A program made the position numbers and the translations under genes. 64,000 nt of DNA from Osedax fenrisi (Eukaryota > Annelida > Polychaeta > Sabellida > Siboglinidae): contig OZ025245.1 of assembly GCA_964019155.1 (NCBI GenBank), forward strand, positions 18,699,447 to 18,763,446, given 5' to 3'. Below the pieces are notes generated by a model. The model worked only from the letters and a program-made list of their open reading frames with translations, did not search any database and was not told the origin of the DNA. Each line of letters starts with the position of its first letter. Within the stretch, counting starts at the first letter, position 1. This document shows positions 41,718-53,495 of the stretch, one piece after another.

Positions 41718-44660
41718 TTAATTTTTAATTTTTTTTTGTATCTCAATGAGTTGATTTTTTATTTTTTTTTTATATGAATTTTTGTTTTTTATAATTTGGA
41801 TATCTCCATTTAGATTATTCCATAACTTAGGTCCCATGGTTAGGATACTATTTATTAGTTGACTTTTTTTTGTATAAGGTATTTTGTAGATAGGTGATTT
41901 CCTTAATTTATTTTTATTTTTATTTTCGTGTTTTTTATGTATGTTATAAATATTTTGTGGTAGATTATTATTGTGATGGTCATGCATGTATATTAGCGTG
42001 TTATATTTTATTAAACTATTGAGTTTTAATATATTATTCCTTTCAAATAGCAAATTTGTATGTTCTCTGAAATATTTGGTTTTGTTTATTATTCTTATGA
42101 TTTTTTTTTGTGTGAGAATTAAATTTGTAAGATTACTTTTATAAATATTACCCCATATTATATTTCCATACATTATGTGTGGCAGGAATAGGCTGTTATA
42201 TATGATAATCATTGGTTTTGTCTTAATGTATTTTGATAATCTGCTTATTGAGTAAAGTATTTTCGATAATTTATTATTAAGATTAAATATATGATTTTTA
42301 AAGTTTATATCTTTGTCAATTATTATTCCTAGATATTTATATTCTATTTCATTTTGTATTGATATGTTATTTATTTTTAGATGTATGTTACTGTGTTTTC
42401 TCGAGTTAAAATTGACTATTTTAGTTTTATTGATATTTATTTTAAGTTTATTAAATGTATACCATTTTTCTATTTTTGTAATCATATTATCTATGGTATA
42501 TTTTAATTTTTCATTGTTTTCACTTGTAAATGTTATTGCTGTATCATCAGCATATACTATAAGTTTTACTTGTTGGTTATTATTGAATAGTAATGATAGG
42601 TCATTTGTGTATATTATAAATAGGAGAGGACCAAGTATTGATCCTTGTGGTACCCCAATATTATTACATAATATTTGTGATTTTTTATCATTTATCAAAA
42701 CAACTTGTTTTCGATTACTTAGGTAGCTTTTGATAAGTTGTAGCGAATTGCTTCTTATTCCATATTTATATAATTTATCTATTAATATGTTGTGATCTAG
42801 CGTGTCAAATGCTTTGCTTAGATCAAGGAATAGAGTATTTATTGATTTATTTTGTTCTTTGTTTATTAATATATGGTTATATAAATCTAAAATAGCATGT
42901 GTTGTGTTATGCTTTTTAGTATATCCGTATTGTGTATTAGATATAATTAGGTTTTTTTGAAAAAATGAAGTAAATCTCTGATGTATTATTTTTTCAAATA
43001 TTTTTGAAATTTGACATAGTATTGATATGGGCCTGTAGTTGCATGGTTCGTATTGGTTTTTATTTTTATATATGGGTTTTATTATGGAATTTTTCATTTT
43101 TTGTGGAAATATACCTTCACTAATACATAAATTAAAAATATATGTTAGTGGTGATGAAATATAATCTATTGATATTTTTACAATTTTCATGTTAATTAGG
43201 TTTATATCTAATGAGGTTTTTAATTTACTATTTTTTATTATTGAAGTTATTTCTTGTTTATTGGTTGGTTCTATGAATATAGAATTATTTATATTTGGTA
43301 TTTCTACAGGATTTATTATATTTTGATTTTTAAATTGATCATTTATAATTTGTGCATTATTAATAAATTGTTCATTAAATATATTTGCTATTTTACTTGA
43401 GTCAAATGTGTTTTTATTATTTTTATCTTTAATGTATGTAATATTGTGTTTATTTACATTTGTATTAATGATATTATTTACTGTTTTCCAATGTTCTTTC
43501 GATGTTATGTTATCGTTTATTTGTTTGTTAATGTATTTTTGTTTTGCTTGTTTTATTGTGTTTTGTAAATTATTTCTATAAGATTTATAAACGTATAAAT
43601 CTAATTCTGATTTACTTTGTAGATATGAGTTAAATAGTTTTTGTTTTTTATTTATTTTTCTTTTTATGTTATTTGTTATCCAGTTTTTAGAGAATATTTG
43701 TGATGATACTTTTGAAGTGATTATGGGAAAGTGTTTGTTTATTATATTTATATATTGAGTGTAGAAAATATTATAGGCATCTTCTGCATTAATGTTATTA
43801 TATACAGTGTCCCATTTTATTTGTAATAGATTTTTAATAAATGTTACAATATTATTGTTTTTAATTTTTCTTGTTGTTATTAATGTTTTATTTTTCAGTA
43901 ATCTGTTATTTAAGTTAAAGTTTGCATATATTGGAAGATGGTCTGTTATTTGTTCTTGTATTATACCACTTTTTCCTATGAAATTTGTATCTATATTAGT
44001 GTAGATTTGGTCAATTATTAAGTTTGTATTTGTATTGTATATTGGTCTTGTATTAGAATGTATAAGTGGTGTTAGTCCTAATTGGTGCATTAGTTGGTTT
44101 ATTTTTGAATTTATATTATTCGTCGTGTCTATATTGAAATCCCCCATTATTATAAGTTTTTTGTTGATGAATTTATGAAATTTATCATAAAATATTGTAT
44201 TAAACTCTTCTATTTTGTTAAATGGACTATTATAGATACATGATACTGTTATATTTTTATTATCACTTTCTTGTATTATTTCTATTGTTACTATTTCTAG
44301 ATAATCTATTATATTAAATGTTAGTTCATTTACTATGTTATATGTTAGGTTGTTAGTTACGTATATGCATACTCCCCCTCCTCGTCTCTTATCTTGACAA
44401 TGTCTATTATTTATTACCTGTTTATAATTAGGTATATTTAAGTTATTATTATTTATGTTATTTAGCCAGGTTTCTGAAAGGCAAATTATTTCTGGTTTTT
44501 TTGTTAATAAATTTAAAAAATCTGTCAAGTATTCAAAGTTGTGATTAAGACTTCGTATATTTAGATGTATAAATGTTAGATTATGTTCGTCTATTTTTTT
44601 GTTTATTTTATTAAAATTGTTTGTTGTTATATATTCATTTTCTTCTTTTGAGTTATTCAT
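41718..44660 (-). CDS. LINE ORF2: endonuclease and reverse transcriptase, intact, 980 aa
   Basis: No stop or frameshift over 980 codons. Endonuclease (about residues 25-250): LNIRSLNHNF, CLSETWL, KRRGGGVCIYV, IIMGDFNID and TDHLPIYANF, so the Asn, Glu, Asp and His positions are kept. RT (about 500-780): NYRPISILCQISKIFEKII, TQYGYTKKHNTTHAIL, TLFLDLSKAFDTLDH, GVPQGSILGPLLFIIY, VYADDTAITF and KYLGIIIDKDI. The C-terminal part is Asn/Lys/Ile-rich, reflecting AT-rich codons. The ATG overlaps the ORF1 stop by eight bases, which suggests coupled re-initiation. All visible catalytic residues are intact, so the element may be or have recently been active. Confidence 0.92.
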   Translation of the reverse strand: MNNSKEENEYITTNNFNKINKKIDEHNLTFIHLNIRSLNHNFEYLTDFLNLLTKKPEIICLSETWLNNINNNNLNIPNYKQVINNRHCQDKRRGGGVCIYVTNNLTYNIVNELTFNIIDYLEIVTIEIIQESDNKNITVSCIYNSPFNKIEEFNTIFYDKFHKFINKKLIIMGDFNIDTTNNINSKINQLMHQLGLTPLIHSNTRPIYNTNTNLIIDQIYTNIDTNFIGKSGIIQEQITDHLPIYANFNLNNRLLKNKTLITTRKIKNNNIVTFIKNLLQIKWDTVYNNINAEDAYNIFYTQYINIINKHFPIITSKVSSQIFSKNWITNNIKRKINKKQKLFNSYLQSKSELDLYVYKSYRNNLQNTIKQAKQKYINKQINDNITSKEHWKTVNNIINTNVNKHNITYIKDKNNKNTFDSSKIANIFNEQFINNAQIINDQFKNQNIINPVEIPNINNSIFIEPTNKQEITSIIKNSKLKTSLDINLINMKIVKISIDYISSPLTYIFNLCISEGIFPQKMKNSIIKPIYKNKNQYEPCNYRPISILCQISKIFEKIIHQRFTSFFQKNLIISNTQYGYTKKHNTTHAILDLYNHILINKEQNKSINTLFLDLSKAFDTLDHNILIDKLYKYGIRSNSLQLIKSYLSNRKQVVLINDKKSQILCNNIGVPQGSILGPLLFIIYTNDLSLLFNNNQQVKLIVYADDTAITFTSENNEKLKYTIDNMITKIEKWYTFNKLKININKTKIVNFNSRKHSNIHLKINNISIQNEIEYKYLGIIIDKDINFKNHIFNLNNKLSKILYSISRLSKYIKTKPMIIIYNSLFLPHIMYGNIIWGNIYKSNLTNLILTQKKIIRIINKTKYFREHTNLLFERNNILKLNSLIKYNTLIYMHDHHNNNLPQNIYNIHKKHENKNKNKLRKSPIYKIPYTKKSQLINSILTMGPKLWNNLNGDIQIIKNKNSYKKKIKNQLIEIQKKIKN

Positions 44661-44940
44661 TTTTATTTTGTAATTCTATTATTTTGAATGTATTATTTAT
44701 TGAACATCTTACCACAAATTTGTGTCCATTGATTGTTTTACCTTTAGCTTCTATGGAGAGCTTTTGTATTTCTATTAATTGTTCTTTTGTATATTCTTGT
44801 GATATACTAATCTTACTATACTGCGTATTTTTTAATTTATGTGCTGAATTTATGATGTCTTGTTTTTCGTTTTCTGTATTAAATGTTATTTTTATTGGTC
44901 TTATTTTATTAGCTTTATCATCATATTTATATATATATTG
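44653..44940 (-). pseudogene. LINE ORF1, C-terminal remnant
   Basis: Open minus-strand frame RPIKITFNTENEKQDIIN, SAHKLKNTQYSKISISQEYT and KEQLIEIQKLSIEAKGK, then KFVVRCS to a TAA at 44653-44655. The layout (KITF, FVVR strands around a helix) resembles the RNA-binding domain of LINE ORF1 proteins, an inference. A TAA at 44941-44943 interrupts it, but the frame beyond still reads GHIIIEIKPMKIL. No N-terminus in the window. Confidence 0.6.
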
Positions 44941-45015
44941 TTAGAGTATTTTCATTGGTTTAATTTCTATGATAATATGTCCATCACGTTGATATTTACT
45001 CTATATAGTACATAT

Positions 45016-46214
45016 TAGTGCTGTAAAATTTCAAATCTCAAATATAAAATTTCAAATCTTTTTTTTTCGGTTCGGTTCAAATCTTTAATTTTTGGATATT
45101 TGGAAAGATTTGATGGTCTCAAATCTTTATTTTAAATTTAGTTTCGGTTCGGGTATCATGTCGGGTAATTGTTCGGGTAACGATCGATTAACATAATTAT
45201 GTAATAAGTTTCTTTCAACTATTTTAAATGATCCAATAAAATGTATAGATTCTATTAATTCGATCATCAGTTATGCCACCTATATGATAATATATTTAAA
45301 ATAGAATAATGTTATCAAAGACACGGTTTCCTTGATGTATTATCCATTAAGGGGTTAATAACAATATTTAAAAATTAATACGTATATTCTGCATATTCCT
45401 GAAGGAATATCATTAGATTAAGTTTAAATGATTTATACTCTGTATTGATATATACAAATGTTAATTCATAAACTGTTTAAAACTATATTTGTCTACAAGT
45501 ACATTTTGAATACATATTTGACACTGTGTTATATATATATATATAATAATACATACATCTACTAGATATATAGTCTAAATATAATATTTATATTTAGCCT
45601 TCTATATATATATATATATGCTATAGAATATATGCCATATATGGTGTATATAGTATATAGGATTCCTCTTACACCTTTACTAAATACTATATACTGATAT
45701 ATATGATTGTTAGAATAGAAACGTATTCAATAATTCAAGTAATTAATAATTATTTGAATTGTTAATTATTCAATTATAATATATTAATTAATAATTATTT
45801 ATAAATTAATTATTAATTAATAATAATAATTTATTAATTATTATAATTATTTATTAATTATTATAATTATTTATTAATTATTATAATTATTTATTAATTA
45901 TTATAATTATTTATTAATTATTATAATTATTTATTATTTATTATAATTATTTATTAATTATTATAATTATTATAATTATTTATTATTTATTATAATTATT
46001 TATTAATTATTATAATTAATAATTAATTTAATAAATAATAATTATTTATTAATTAATTTATTATTATTAATAATAATTAATTAATTAATATCACATTTTT
46101 TTCTTCGTTAACTTATTTTAAAATATTATTAAAAGATTTGAAGTTCTCGAGAACAACAATTTTAAGATTTGAAGTTCTCGAGAACAACCAAGTATTTGAA
46201 ATTTTACAGCACTA
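45016..46214. mobile_element. Non-autonomous hAT-like element, 1.2 kb
   Basis: Inverted ends TAGTGCTGTAAAATTTCAAA and its complement at 46195-46214. The flanks GTACATAT (45008-45015) and GTATATAT (46215-46222) match at seven of eight bases, the 8-bp target duplication of hAT elements. Subterminal repeats: CGGTTCGG/CGGGTAA on the left, two copies of TTTGAAGTTCTCGAGAACAA on the right. The interior is an AT-only array (TTATTAATTATTATAA words, 45760-46085). No transposase. Confidence 0.82.
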
Positions 46215-46222
46215 GTATATAT

Positions 46223-46664
46223 ACTAGTATATAGTATCCTAGTACCGATATATCGGTATTTATAATAATAATTGAGAAGGGTGTCGATATTAAAACTAGT
46301 CTACATGTATACATTATAGTGTGCCTATAGGTAGTGGACTTATAATGTACCTATATGTGTAATTCCAACACCCACATTCGTTGAAATCTACGAAATAAAG
46401 ACGTGTTTTCGCGTCGTTATACGAACGGGGGTGGTTCGGACACTAATAACGAAGCTAGCGTTACGCCGAACGCCTTAAAATACTCGTATCGAGTATACGG
46501 ACGTGATAGTGTAAAAATGTAGTCGAAATTGTCATTTTGGTAACCGATTTTTCACTATTTTTAACGATTTTAAGTCTTAATTAAATATACATCGTACGTG
46601 TAAATAGGTGTTTTTACATTTATTTTACTGATCAACAATAATTAAATAATATTTATTATATCAA
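46223..46664. other. Spacer, nothing assigned
   Basis: Small palindrome at 46225-46262 (ACCGATATATCGGT) and a GC-richer stretch at 46370-46500 with no ORF, splice or terminal-repeat support. Confidence 0.45.
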
Positions 46665-46906
46665 GCAATAATTACTCCGATTCTTAAAAAACCTTCATAC
46701 GATCCCGAATCACTTTTCAATTATCGCCTAATTTCTCAGCTTCCGGTAAGTAAAATTTTGGAAAGAGTTGTCTCTCGTCAACTAATCTCCTATTTAACCG
46801 CCAATAATCTCCATATTCCTCAACAAAGTGGTTTTCGCCGAGGACACGTGTCTACACAGAAACAGAACTATTAAACGTAATTGATGTCATCACTTCTACC
46901 CTTAAA
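46665..46906 (+). mobile_element. Internal fragment of the 8.3-kb LINE family
   Basis: About 240 bp nearly identical to 11105-11350 of the LINE in TEX14-like intron 7 (ITPILKKPS, NYRxISQLPxSKILERVV, QQSGFRRGH). It lacks both the 5' part and the 3' end, which is not the usual LINE truncation pattern. Flanked on the right by a poly-G sequence. Confidence 0.85.
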
Positions 46907-47581
46907 TCAAGGGCTTGCTCAAGGGGGGGGGGGGGGGCAAATTGGGTAATTGCCCGGGCCATACATTTTTTGAGAAATGTTTTGTTACTATTTATATAAA
47001 AAAAATAATTTTTCTTAACTGTATTTTTTGTATCCATTCTATTTTCTTATATACTATTAATTTTAATTAAACAAATAAAAATAATATAATAAATTAATTA
47101 AATATGAGTTATTTAGTCAGATGTGAAAAGTGAATTTTACAAAAATTCCGAAATTTACACGGTGACAGCACGTATATGAAGATGTTGGAGAACATTCTAA
47201 TAGTTATCACCATATCAACCCTCACACATATCTTATTGTCAGATAAAATAGTATGAAACAAATTGATAAATAATTATAATTGATTGATAAACTAGAAAGC
47301 GATAAATGATACTAGATAAATGTATTAAGGGATTATTAACCACTACATTGAGAAAAAAAAATATTTATTAAAGTTTTTTTTATTAAAATTAAAAATGATA
47401 TCATCTGAATATTCAGATATATTTTAACTATAATTTCTAACATATTTAAAGAATTATATTGATTATAAATTCAAAAAACGGTATTTTATATAGGTGTATA
47501 ATAAGACTAATAAGGTATTTTTAAAATTATTTTTCTCAAAATAATTAATTTTCTCTATCTATATATTATTATATATTTTTA

Positions 47582-47617
<36 letters not shown>

Positions 47618-47755
47618 TAATTCAAATATGAGTATTCTGATTTATAGTTTTTTTAATAATTACTATTAATGACATTTTGTAAAAAAATGATTATCTTTTT
47701 ACTAGAATATTTACAGATATACATTATATTTATATTTATTGAAAAGGATATTATT

Positions 47756-47805
<50 letters not shown>

Positions 47806-48922
47806 GGATTTGTTAGACAACTAGTACACATGAATGATTATATTGATATCATCCTCATTTATCTATTTACATATTAACACCCATAATGGCGATATTAGAA
47901 TGAGAACAGGTGATAACTAAATTATTGAAGAAATAAATATTCAAAATAATATAGTATATCAGTGGATTCAACTTCATATATATTACATATAAATAAGTTA
48001 ACAATCGTCACCATATATTCCAAGTAAGGTATGTTTATTTAATATGTATTGATGATGGAATAAGAGTGGAAGAAAAAGGATAATTAGAGATTAATTTTCA
48101 CACTGGTCAATATTTATTAGATAATGATTTATTAGAATTTTTTAAATAATAATATAAATATAAAATATTATATAGCTCAAGGTTATGACAATGCCAGCTA
48201 TATGTCTGGAAAATTAAATTAAATGCAATATGTCATAATAAACCATAGTCTATTGGCAATATATGGTAAAATGCCGTTGAATCTTCTACAATTGCAGCAA
48301 TATTTTTGGTTTCATACCAAATCAATATAATTTATTTAGCCAAACTAAATATATAATATTTTAATATCCTGATTAGAGAAAGGATATACTATTTTGTATT
48401 ATAAACATTATCAAATATAAGATGGTCACCACAAGCTGGTTTTATTAGTGCATTATATTGTGGATTTCCTATTATTACATAAGTTATATCTGATATTATA
48501 TATGTACTTTACGTAAATTACATTAATAGAGTCAACATATTTATTCAATAAAATGCAAGAATTCAATATTATGAGACTTCAATATTATGAAAAACGTGAA
48601 GCTAATTATTTTGTAGATTTTTTTTCAATTGATATAATAATAGCAGTAATAACAAATATTGATATACTCTCTAAATATATAGGCGAGAAAATAAATTATT
48701 ATGTTGAGTTTATTGGAGTATACAAATAAACAAATTACAAAAGAATTAGTATAATGATAATGATGATAACACTTGATCAAATGTGGAACACTTACATCAT
48801 ATAAGAAGTTAAAAATAACTATTTTATACCATATATTGACAATTTAATTGATAGTATATAAAAAAGATAATCATATAGTTAAACATATAGATAAACATAT
48901 TATTAATTATATTATATAATTA

Positions 48923-48969
<47 letters not shown>
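46907..48969. other. AT-rich intergenic sequence
   Basis: A poly-G run at 46925-46938 is followed by CAAATTGGGTAATTGCCCGG, like one end of a decayed DNA transposon. Long (AT)n runs at 47585-47613, 47760-47795 and 48930-48970. No gene seen. Confidence 0.5.
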
Positions 48970-48972
<3 letters not shown>

Positions 48973-51570
48973 CCTTACCTTGTGCCGTCGAGTCGTAACC
49001 GACCCCTGGCGGTATCTGCTAGTATCTTCATGATGTTGTCGTTGGCTATATAATTCTGCACATTGTTCAGCCACGTTATGTGTGGCCTACCCCTTCGCCG
49101 TTGACCATCCATCTTTCCTAGCATCAGCTGTAGCTCATTCGAGTCCGCTCTCACCACGTGTCCGAAGTATGATAAGGCAAGTTTGACAATTTCTGCCTCT
49201 AGCGTTTTTTTGGGTTTTGTGCTGGCAATGATTTCTATATTTGTCTTCCTATCTATATAGGTCACTCCAAGCAGGTTTCTCCAACACCAAATTTCGAAAG
49301 CATCGATTTTTGCTCTTTCCTTCTTCTTTAGAGTCCAGGTTTCTGCACCGTATAGAATAATCGGGAAAATAAGTGTCTGTACAATTTTTACTTTAGTGGC
49401 GAGTCTTAAATCTCTATCTTTAACAATTTTCCTCAGACTCCCCATTGCACTTTTTCCCATTGCAATTCTTCTGCGTAATTCCATATCTATTTGTCCGTCA
49501 TTTGTTATCAAGGCTCCCAGGAAGACAAATATTTCAACTACTTCTATATTTCCGCCATCAACTATTATATAATCTAGTTCTCCTGTTGCCATCACCTTAG
49601 TTTTTTTTGACATTTAGATATAACCCAGCTTTCTCACTCGACTATTTGACTTTTTCTATAAGTTCTATAAGGTCCTCTCTATTACCGGCTATCAATGTGG
49701 TGTCATCCGCATATCTCAGGTTTGATACTTTTCTTCCACCTATGCCAATGCCTTTGTCCCACTTATCTAGAGCCTCTCGCATTATCTTTTCTGCATAGAT
49801 GTTGAATAGCAATGGAGATATAATGTAACCCTGGCGTACTCCTTTACCAATCTGTATGTAGCCTGTCTCTCCATACTCTGTCCTTATAGTCGCTTCCTGA
49901 TTTGTATATAAGTTACTAAGCATGACAATCAAATGTTCAGGTACTCCCATACCTTTGAGAGTGTTCCATAATCGTTGATGGTCTACACAGTCAAATGCCT
50001 TCTTGTAGTCAATAAAACACATTAATAGTTCTATTTGATTATCCCTAGCTCTTTCCATCAGCCATCTCAGGTTTGATATGTGGTCTCTAGTTCCTCTACC
50101 TCTTCGGAACCCGGCTTGTTCGATCGGTAGTTCAGGGATAAGGAAGGCCTCCAGTCTTTTTTGTAGAACTCTCAGAAGTATTTTGCTAGCATGTGAGATT
50201 AAGGCAATAGTTCGATAATTCCCACATTCTTTTTTATCTCCTTTCTTGTAAATAGGGACATATACGGACTTCTTCCAATCATTTGGCCATGTCTTCATTT
50301 TCCATATGCTATTACATAGATTTGTCATGACTCTAATTGCCTCATCTCCTCCTGCTTTTAGAAACTCTATCGGTATTCCATCACAACCTGGAGCTTTTCT
50401 GTTAGATATGTGCTGTATTGCTTCATTTACTTCTATCTCTAATACATCAGGTTCATCTTCATATAAATGTACATTAAAATTATCATTCATATTAATATCT
50501 CTTCTATATAGATTTTCAGTATATTGATGCCATCTCTTTTTTATTTCCTTTTCTTCAGAAACTACTTTTCCATTACTTAATTTCATAGCACAACCTATTG
50601 AGCTTCGTGATCCAGTCATCTCTTTTATTTCTTTGAATAAGTCTCTAGTCTGGTCAGTACCACAATTTGCTCCCGGTAGAGTTGTGACTCGCTTTATGTT
50701 ACTTTTCCATCTCGATTTGCATAATATGTAATCAATTTGATTTCTGGTAGAGTTGTCAGGAGATATCCATGTGTATAGCCTTCGTGGGTGTAACTTAAAG
50801 AATGTATTCATTATTCTAAGATCGTTTCTACTACAGAATTATACAAGTTGATCCCCTCTTTCATTCCTCTTACCTAAACCACAGTTACCAGTGATATCAA
50901 TTGATAATTCCTTCCCAACCTTGGCGTTCCAGTAACCTATGATATACAGAATATCGCCATTAGGTATCTGGTCCAATACAGATTGTACTTTATCATACAA
51001 TGCATCACTGTCTTCTTCTTCTGCGCTGGATGTTGGGGCATATATTTGTACTACTGTTATGTTTATCGGCTTGCACTGTATACGTATTGTGGCAATTCTG
51101 TCATCTACTGGGTTGAAGCCCAGTACACATCTTCGTATTTCATTATTACATATAAATGCCACTCCATTTCGCTTCAATGTCTCCTGTCCAGAGTAGTAGA
51201 TTTCATATTCATCTGATGTAAAATGTCCCATTCCTGTCCATTTCATCTCACTTATTCCTAGCAAATCAACACCAGTCCTTGCCATTTCTCTCTTGACTAC
51301 TTCCAAATTTCCATTATTCATTGTTCTTACGTTCCATGTACCTATTCTCATACTTTATTTTGCTATTCTATGGCTTGCCTCTGTCATTTTCGTTGCACTA
51401 TTTTCAGTTGATGTTCGTCCTTTCGGCTTTAAAACACCCCCGTCATCCTCGTTGCACTTCCTTGTGACAATGGAGTACCCTTCCCCAGTAGTAATTATAT
51501 TAAAGCCGTCCAACCTGGGAGTCTCATTCTTCGACCTTATTGTGATATGTATGTTTGTGTCTGTCATGTT
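48970..51570 (-). mobile_element. RTE-type LINE, near full length, decayed
   Basis: Minus strand, about 2.6 kb: start near 51567, endonuclease from MRIGTWNVRTMNNG at 51351, RT, then a C-terminal domain to the stop at 48975. Upstream, in another frame, lies a short ORF (51567-51355, ends ATKMTEASHRIAK) that may be leader. The 3' end is TAAGGTAAT next to (AT)n. Confidence 0.88.
48975..51351 (-). pseudogene. RTE LINE ORF: endonuclease and RT, two stops and one frameshift
   Basis: Endonuclease: GTWNVRTM, LLGISEMKWTG, VVQIYAPTS and IIGYWNAKVG; the catalytic Asp of the usual GDWNAKVG is Tyr here. RT: NYRTIALISHASKILLRVL, EQAGFRRGRGTRDHISNL, CFIDYKKAFDCVDH, GVRQGYIISPLLFNIY, RYADDTTLIA. The C-terminus has FLGALI, GAETWTL and FGHVVR. 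Lesions: in-frame TAA after GDQLV (50838-50836), TAG after LIEKVK (about 49644), and an extra A in a poly-A run near 49612 that shifts the frame before KTKVMATGE. Not functional. Confidence 0.88.
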
Positions 51571-52079
51571 TGTTTTATATATATATCATCTGATATCATT
51601 AATTAAGATGATTAGTAAATAAGATAATTCTTTATTAAACATATGGTATACTGTATTAATTACACTCAAAGGAATAGACTATTCAAACATTAATATATAC
51701 AATATATGGTGGGCTATATATATATATACAAATGTAGACATTTTCATCCGAATATACCTAGTATTTAATGGCAAATAATTACGCCAGAGTGATAAGCTTC
51801 TCGAAACTTAAACTTATAAATAATGTTATATGACATTATCTGACACAATAAATACTTTTAAGTATGGAAATATTATCTTTAGAATCAAAGCTAATTAATG
51901 AAATTGATAATTAATACATACTACTCATTTTATAGAGAGTAAATCGATGCCTACTTGCACATGTAATGAACCGGTATGTGCTCGGTAACGAGGTAACCTA
52001 TTCGTTACTATAGCATAGTGTTATATATAGTGTTATTAGCTGTAATTGGCGTAATTAGCTGCTAATACGAATACTTAAT
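51571..52079. other. Spacer, no gene seen
   Basis: AT-rich; nothing recognised. Confidence 0.5.
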
Positions 52080-52333
52080 CCTACTCGACACGGGTTCGAC
52101 CCCCGTCCGGACCATTACTTAATTTTATAAAATGGGTCTTAACATATTATTTAGAAGTGATCTTATATAATTGTGTATAAATAAATGATCGGCTCTCGTT
52201 AAAACCATGGATGCTTTAACATGAGAGCGGCTTCGAAGGGACATTAGAGCCATATATGGTTATAAGTGAAAACTTCATCTAAGTTCCTGGATGGGATGAA
52301 AGGACTTCACCAAAATAAAAATAACAAAAAAAA
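52080..52333 (+). mobile_element. tRNA-derived SINE, 5'-truncated
   Basis: Begins at the B-box (CACGGGTTCGACCCCCGTCC) and continues through the full body (GGTCTTAACATATTATTTAG, AACCATGGATGC, AAGTTCCTGGATGGGATGAA), ending in AAAATAAAAATAAC. Very close to the copy at 55842, so probably recent. Confidence 0.85.
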
Positions 52334-52635
52334 TAACTAATCGAACGTGCTATTAGTTTACTACCTATTTGATCACGCATTAAATAACGTGTTCCTTGTC
52401 ATTTCATCTAAGGCAATCAGCATATGTACATGTATTGAATAACCAACTATTTAATAATAAAAATAATATATATATATATATATAAACAAGTATAAAGAAT
52501 ATAATTACATATTTATTGTACAATGTTTATTGTGACGACGTCGTGTTCTCTAGACGATTACCTACCTCATTACCATTACCTCCGCGCCACTACAGTTGAA
52601 TACGTCGCGTTGCTAGCTATCTAGATACGGTAGTG
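52334..52635 (-). other. 3' flank and UTR of gene B
   Basis: Contains two minus-strand AATAAA hexamers at 52512-52517 and 52526-52531, about 105-125 bases after the stop codon; the latter is the better-placed poly(A) signal. A GC-richer stretch at 52535-52635 is likely 3' UTR. Confidence 0.5.
52526..52531 (-). terminator. Candidate poly(A) signal of gene B
   Basis: AATAAA on the minus strand, about 105 bases past the stop. A second hexamer lies 14 bases farther. Positional evidence only. Confidence 0.45.
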
Positions 52636-53426
52636 TTATTCCACATTGGGTGCGTAGGTTGGGAACAGTGTATTCGATCTAACGACGGTCAATTTACCCG
52701 ACGAAGAGGCGCCTACGCTTATCGGTTGGGGCGCTGGTGGTTGTTGTACTTCCGGTTGAGACTGTTGTTGTATTTGTAGTTGTAGTTGTTGTTGTTGTTG
52801 TTGTAATTGAGTTTGTTGCTGTAGTTGCAGTTGTTGTTGCTGTTGTTGTTGTTGTAGCATTTGTTGCTGAACTAAATTCGGTTGCATTTGTTGTTGTTGC
52901 GTAGTTTGATTTAAGAGTTGAGCGCTTTGAAGATTCTGCATTATCGGTTGGTTTTGTTGAATCGAGAGTTGAGCGCTTTGAAGATTCTGTATTACGGGTT
53001 GGTTTTGTTGAATCGAGAGTTGAGCGCTTTGAAGATTCTGCGTTACGGGTTGGTTTTGTTGAATCGAAAGTTGAGCGCTTTGAAGATTCGAAGTAGCGGG
53101 CTGGTTGTTCTGCTGTTGGCCGAGCACCATCTGCTGGAGAAACATTTGATTAGCGCACTCCTTCTGCTGCATCTGTAACGCCAACAGCTGCAACTTGGCG
53201 GCCTGGATCTCCACCACCGTCTTCACTGTGTCCACGGAGATGTTCATCGCCTGCCTAGTCTCGCTGTTCACCATAGACTTGGAGCAGTCCTTCTGCTGTT
53301 GTTGTTTACAATTGTTGCAGCTGTGCGACGCTCGGTCGTTAGCGTCCGCCATGCACAGCAGCAGGCAGCAGACCGTGACGAAACTCACGGATATACACCC
53401 GCATATTATTAATATTAACGTTATAC
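52636..53426 (-). CDS. Gene B exon 2: membrane helix and Gln-rich tail
   Basis: Acceptor ACCCCAG (phase 1) to stop TAA. With exon 1 the CDS is 873 bases, 290 aa. Order: helix ITLILIICGCISVSFVTV, CCLLLCM, then CNNCK and KDCSKSMVNS, a helical segment (VEIQAAKLQLLALQMQQKE), four 17-residue repeats of QSAQLSIQQNQPV type, poly-Gln, and the C-terminal ASSSGKLTVVRSNTLFPTYAP. Gene A has the same order: same acceptor and phase, CC-x3-CM Cys cluster, KS-x-MNS motif and SNTLFP end. Conservation at the two ends with a free-running Gln middle suggests selection on the membrane segment and C-terminal motif. Orientation N-out, C-in is inferred from charge. Family not recognised. Confidence 0.82.
52915..53090 (-). 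repeat. 51-bp coding minisatellite in gene B
   Basis: Four direct copies, period 51 bp (17 codons), of QSAQLSIQQNQPV-type sequence; copies start at 52915, 52966, 53017 and 53068. In frame, length-variable between alleles by expectation. Confidence 0.9.
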
Positions 53427-53435
53427 CTGGGGTGT

Positions 53436-53437
53436 TG

Positions 53438-53474
<37 letters not shown>

Positions 53475-53495
53475 TAGTAGTAGTAGTAGTAGTAA
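53436..53495. repeat. (GTA)n in gene B intron, next to the acceptor
   Basis: About 60 bp, one GTG interruption; (CTA)n in the sense of gene B, ending about 10 bases before the exon 2 acceptor, as in gene A. Confidence 0.95.

Noticed and set aside
42313..44004. Plus-strand ORFs within 41.7-44.9 kb
   Set aside because: Antisense shadows of the 980-codon LINE ORF2.
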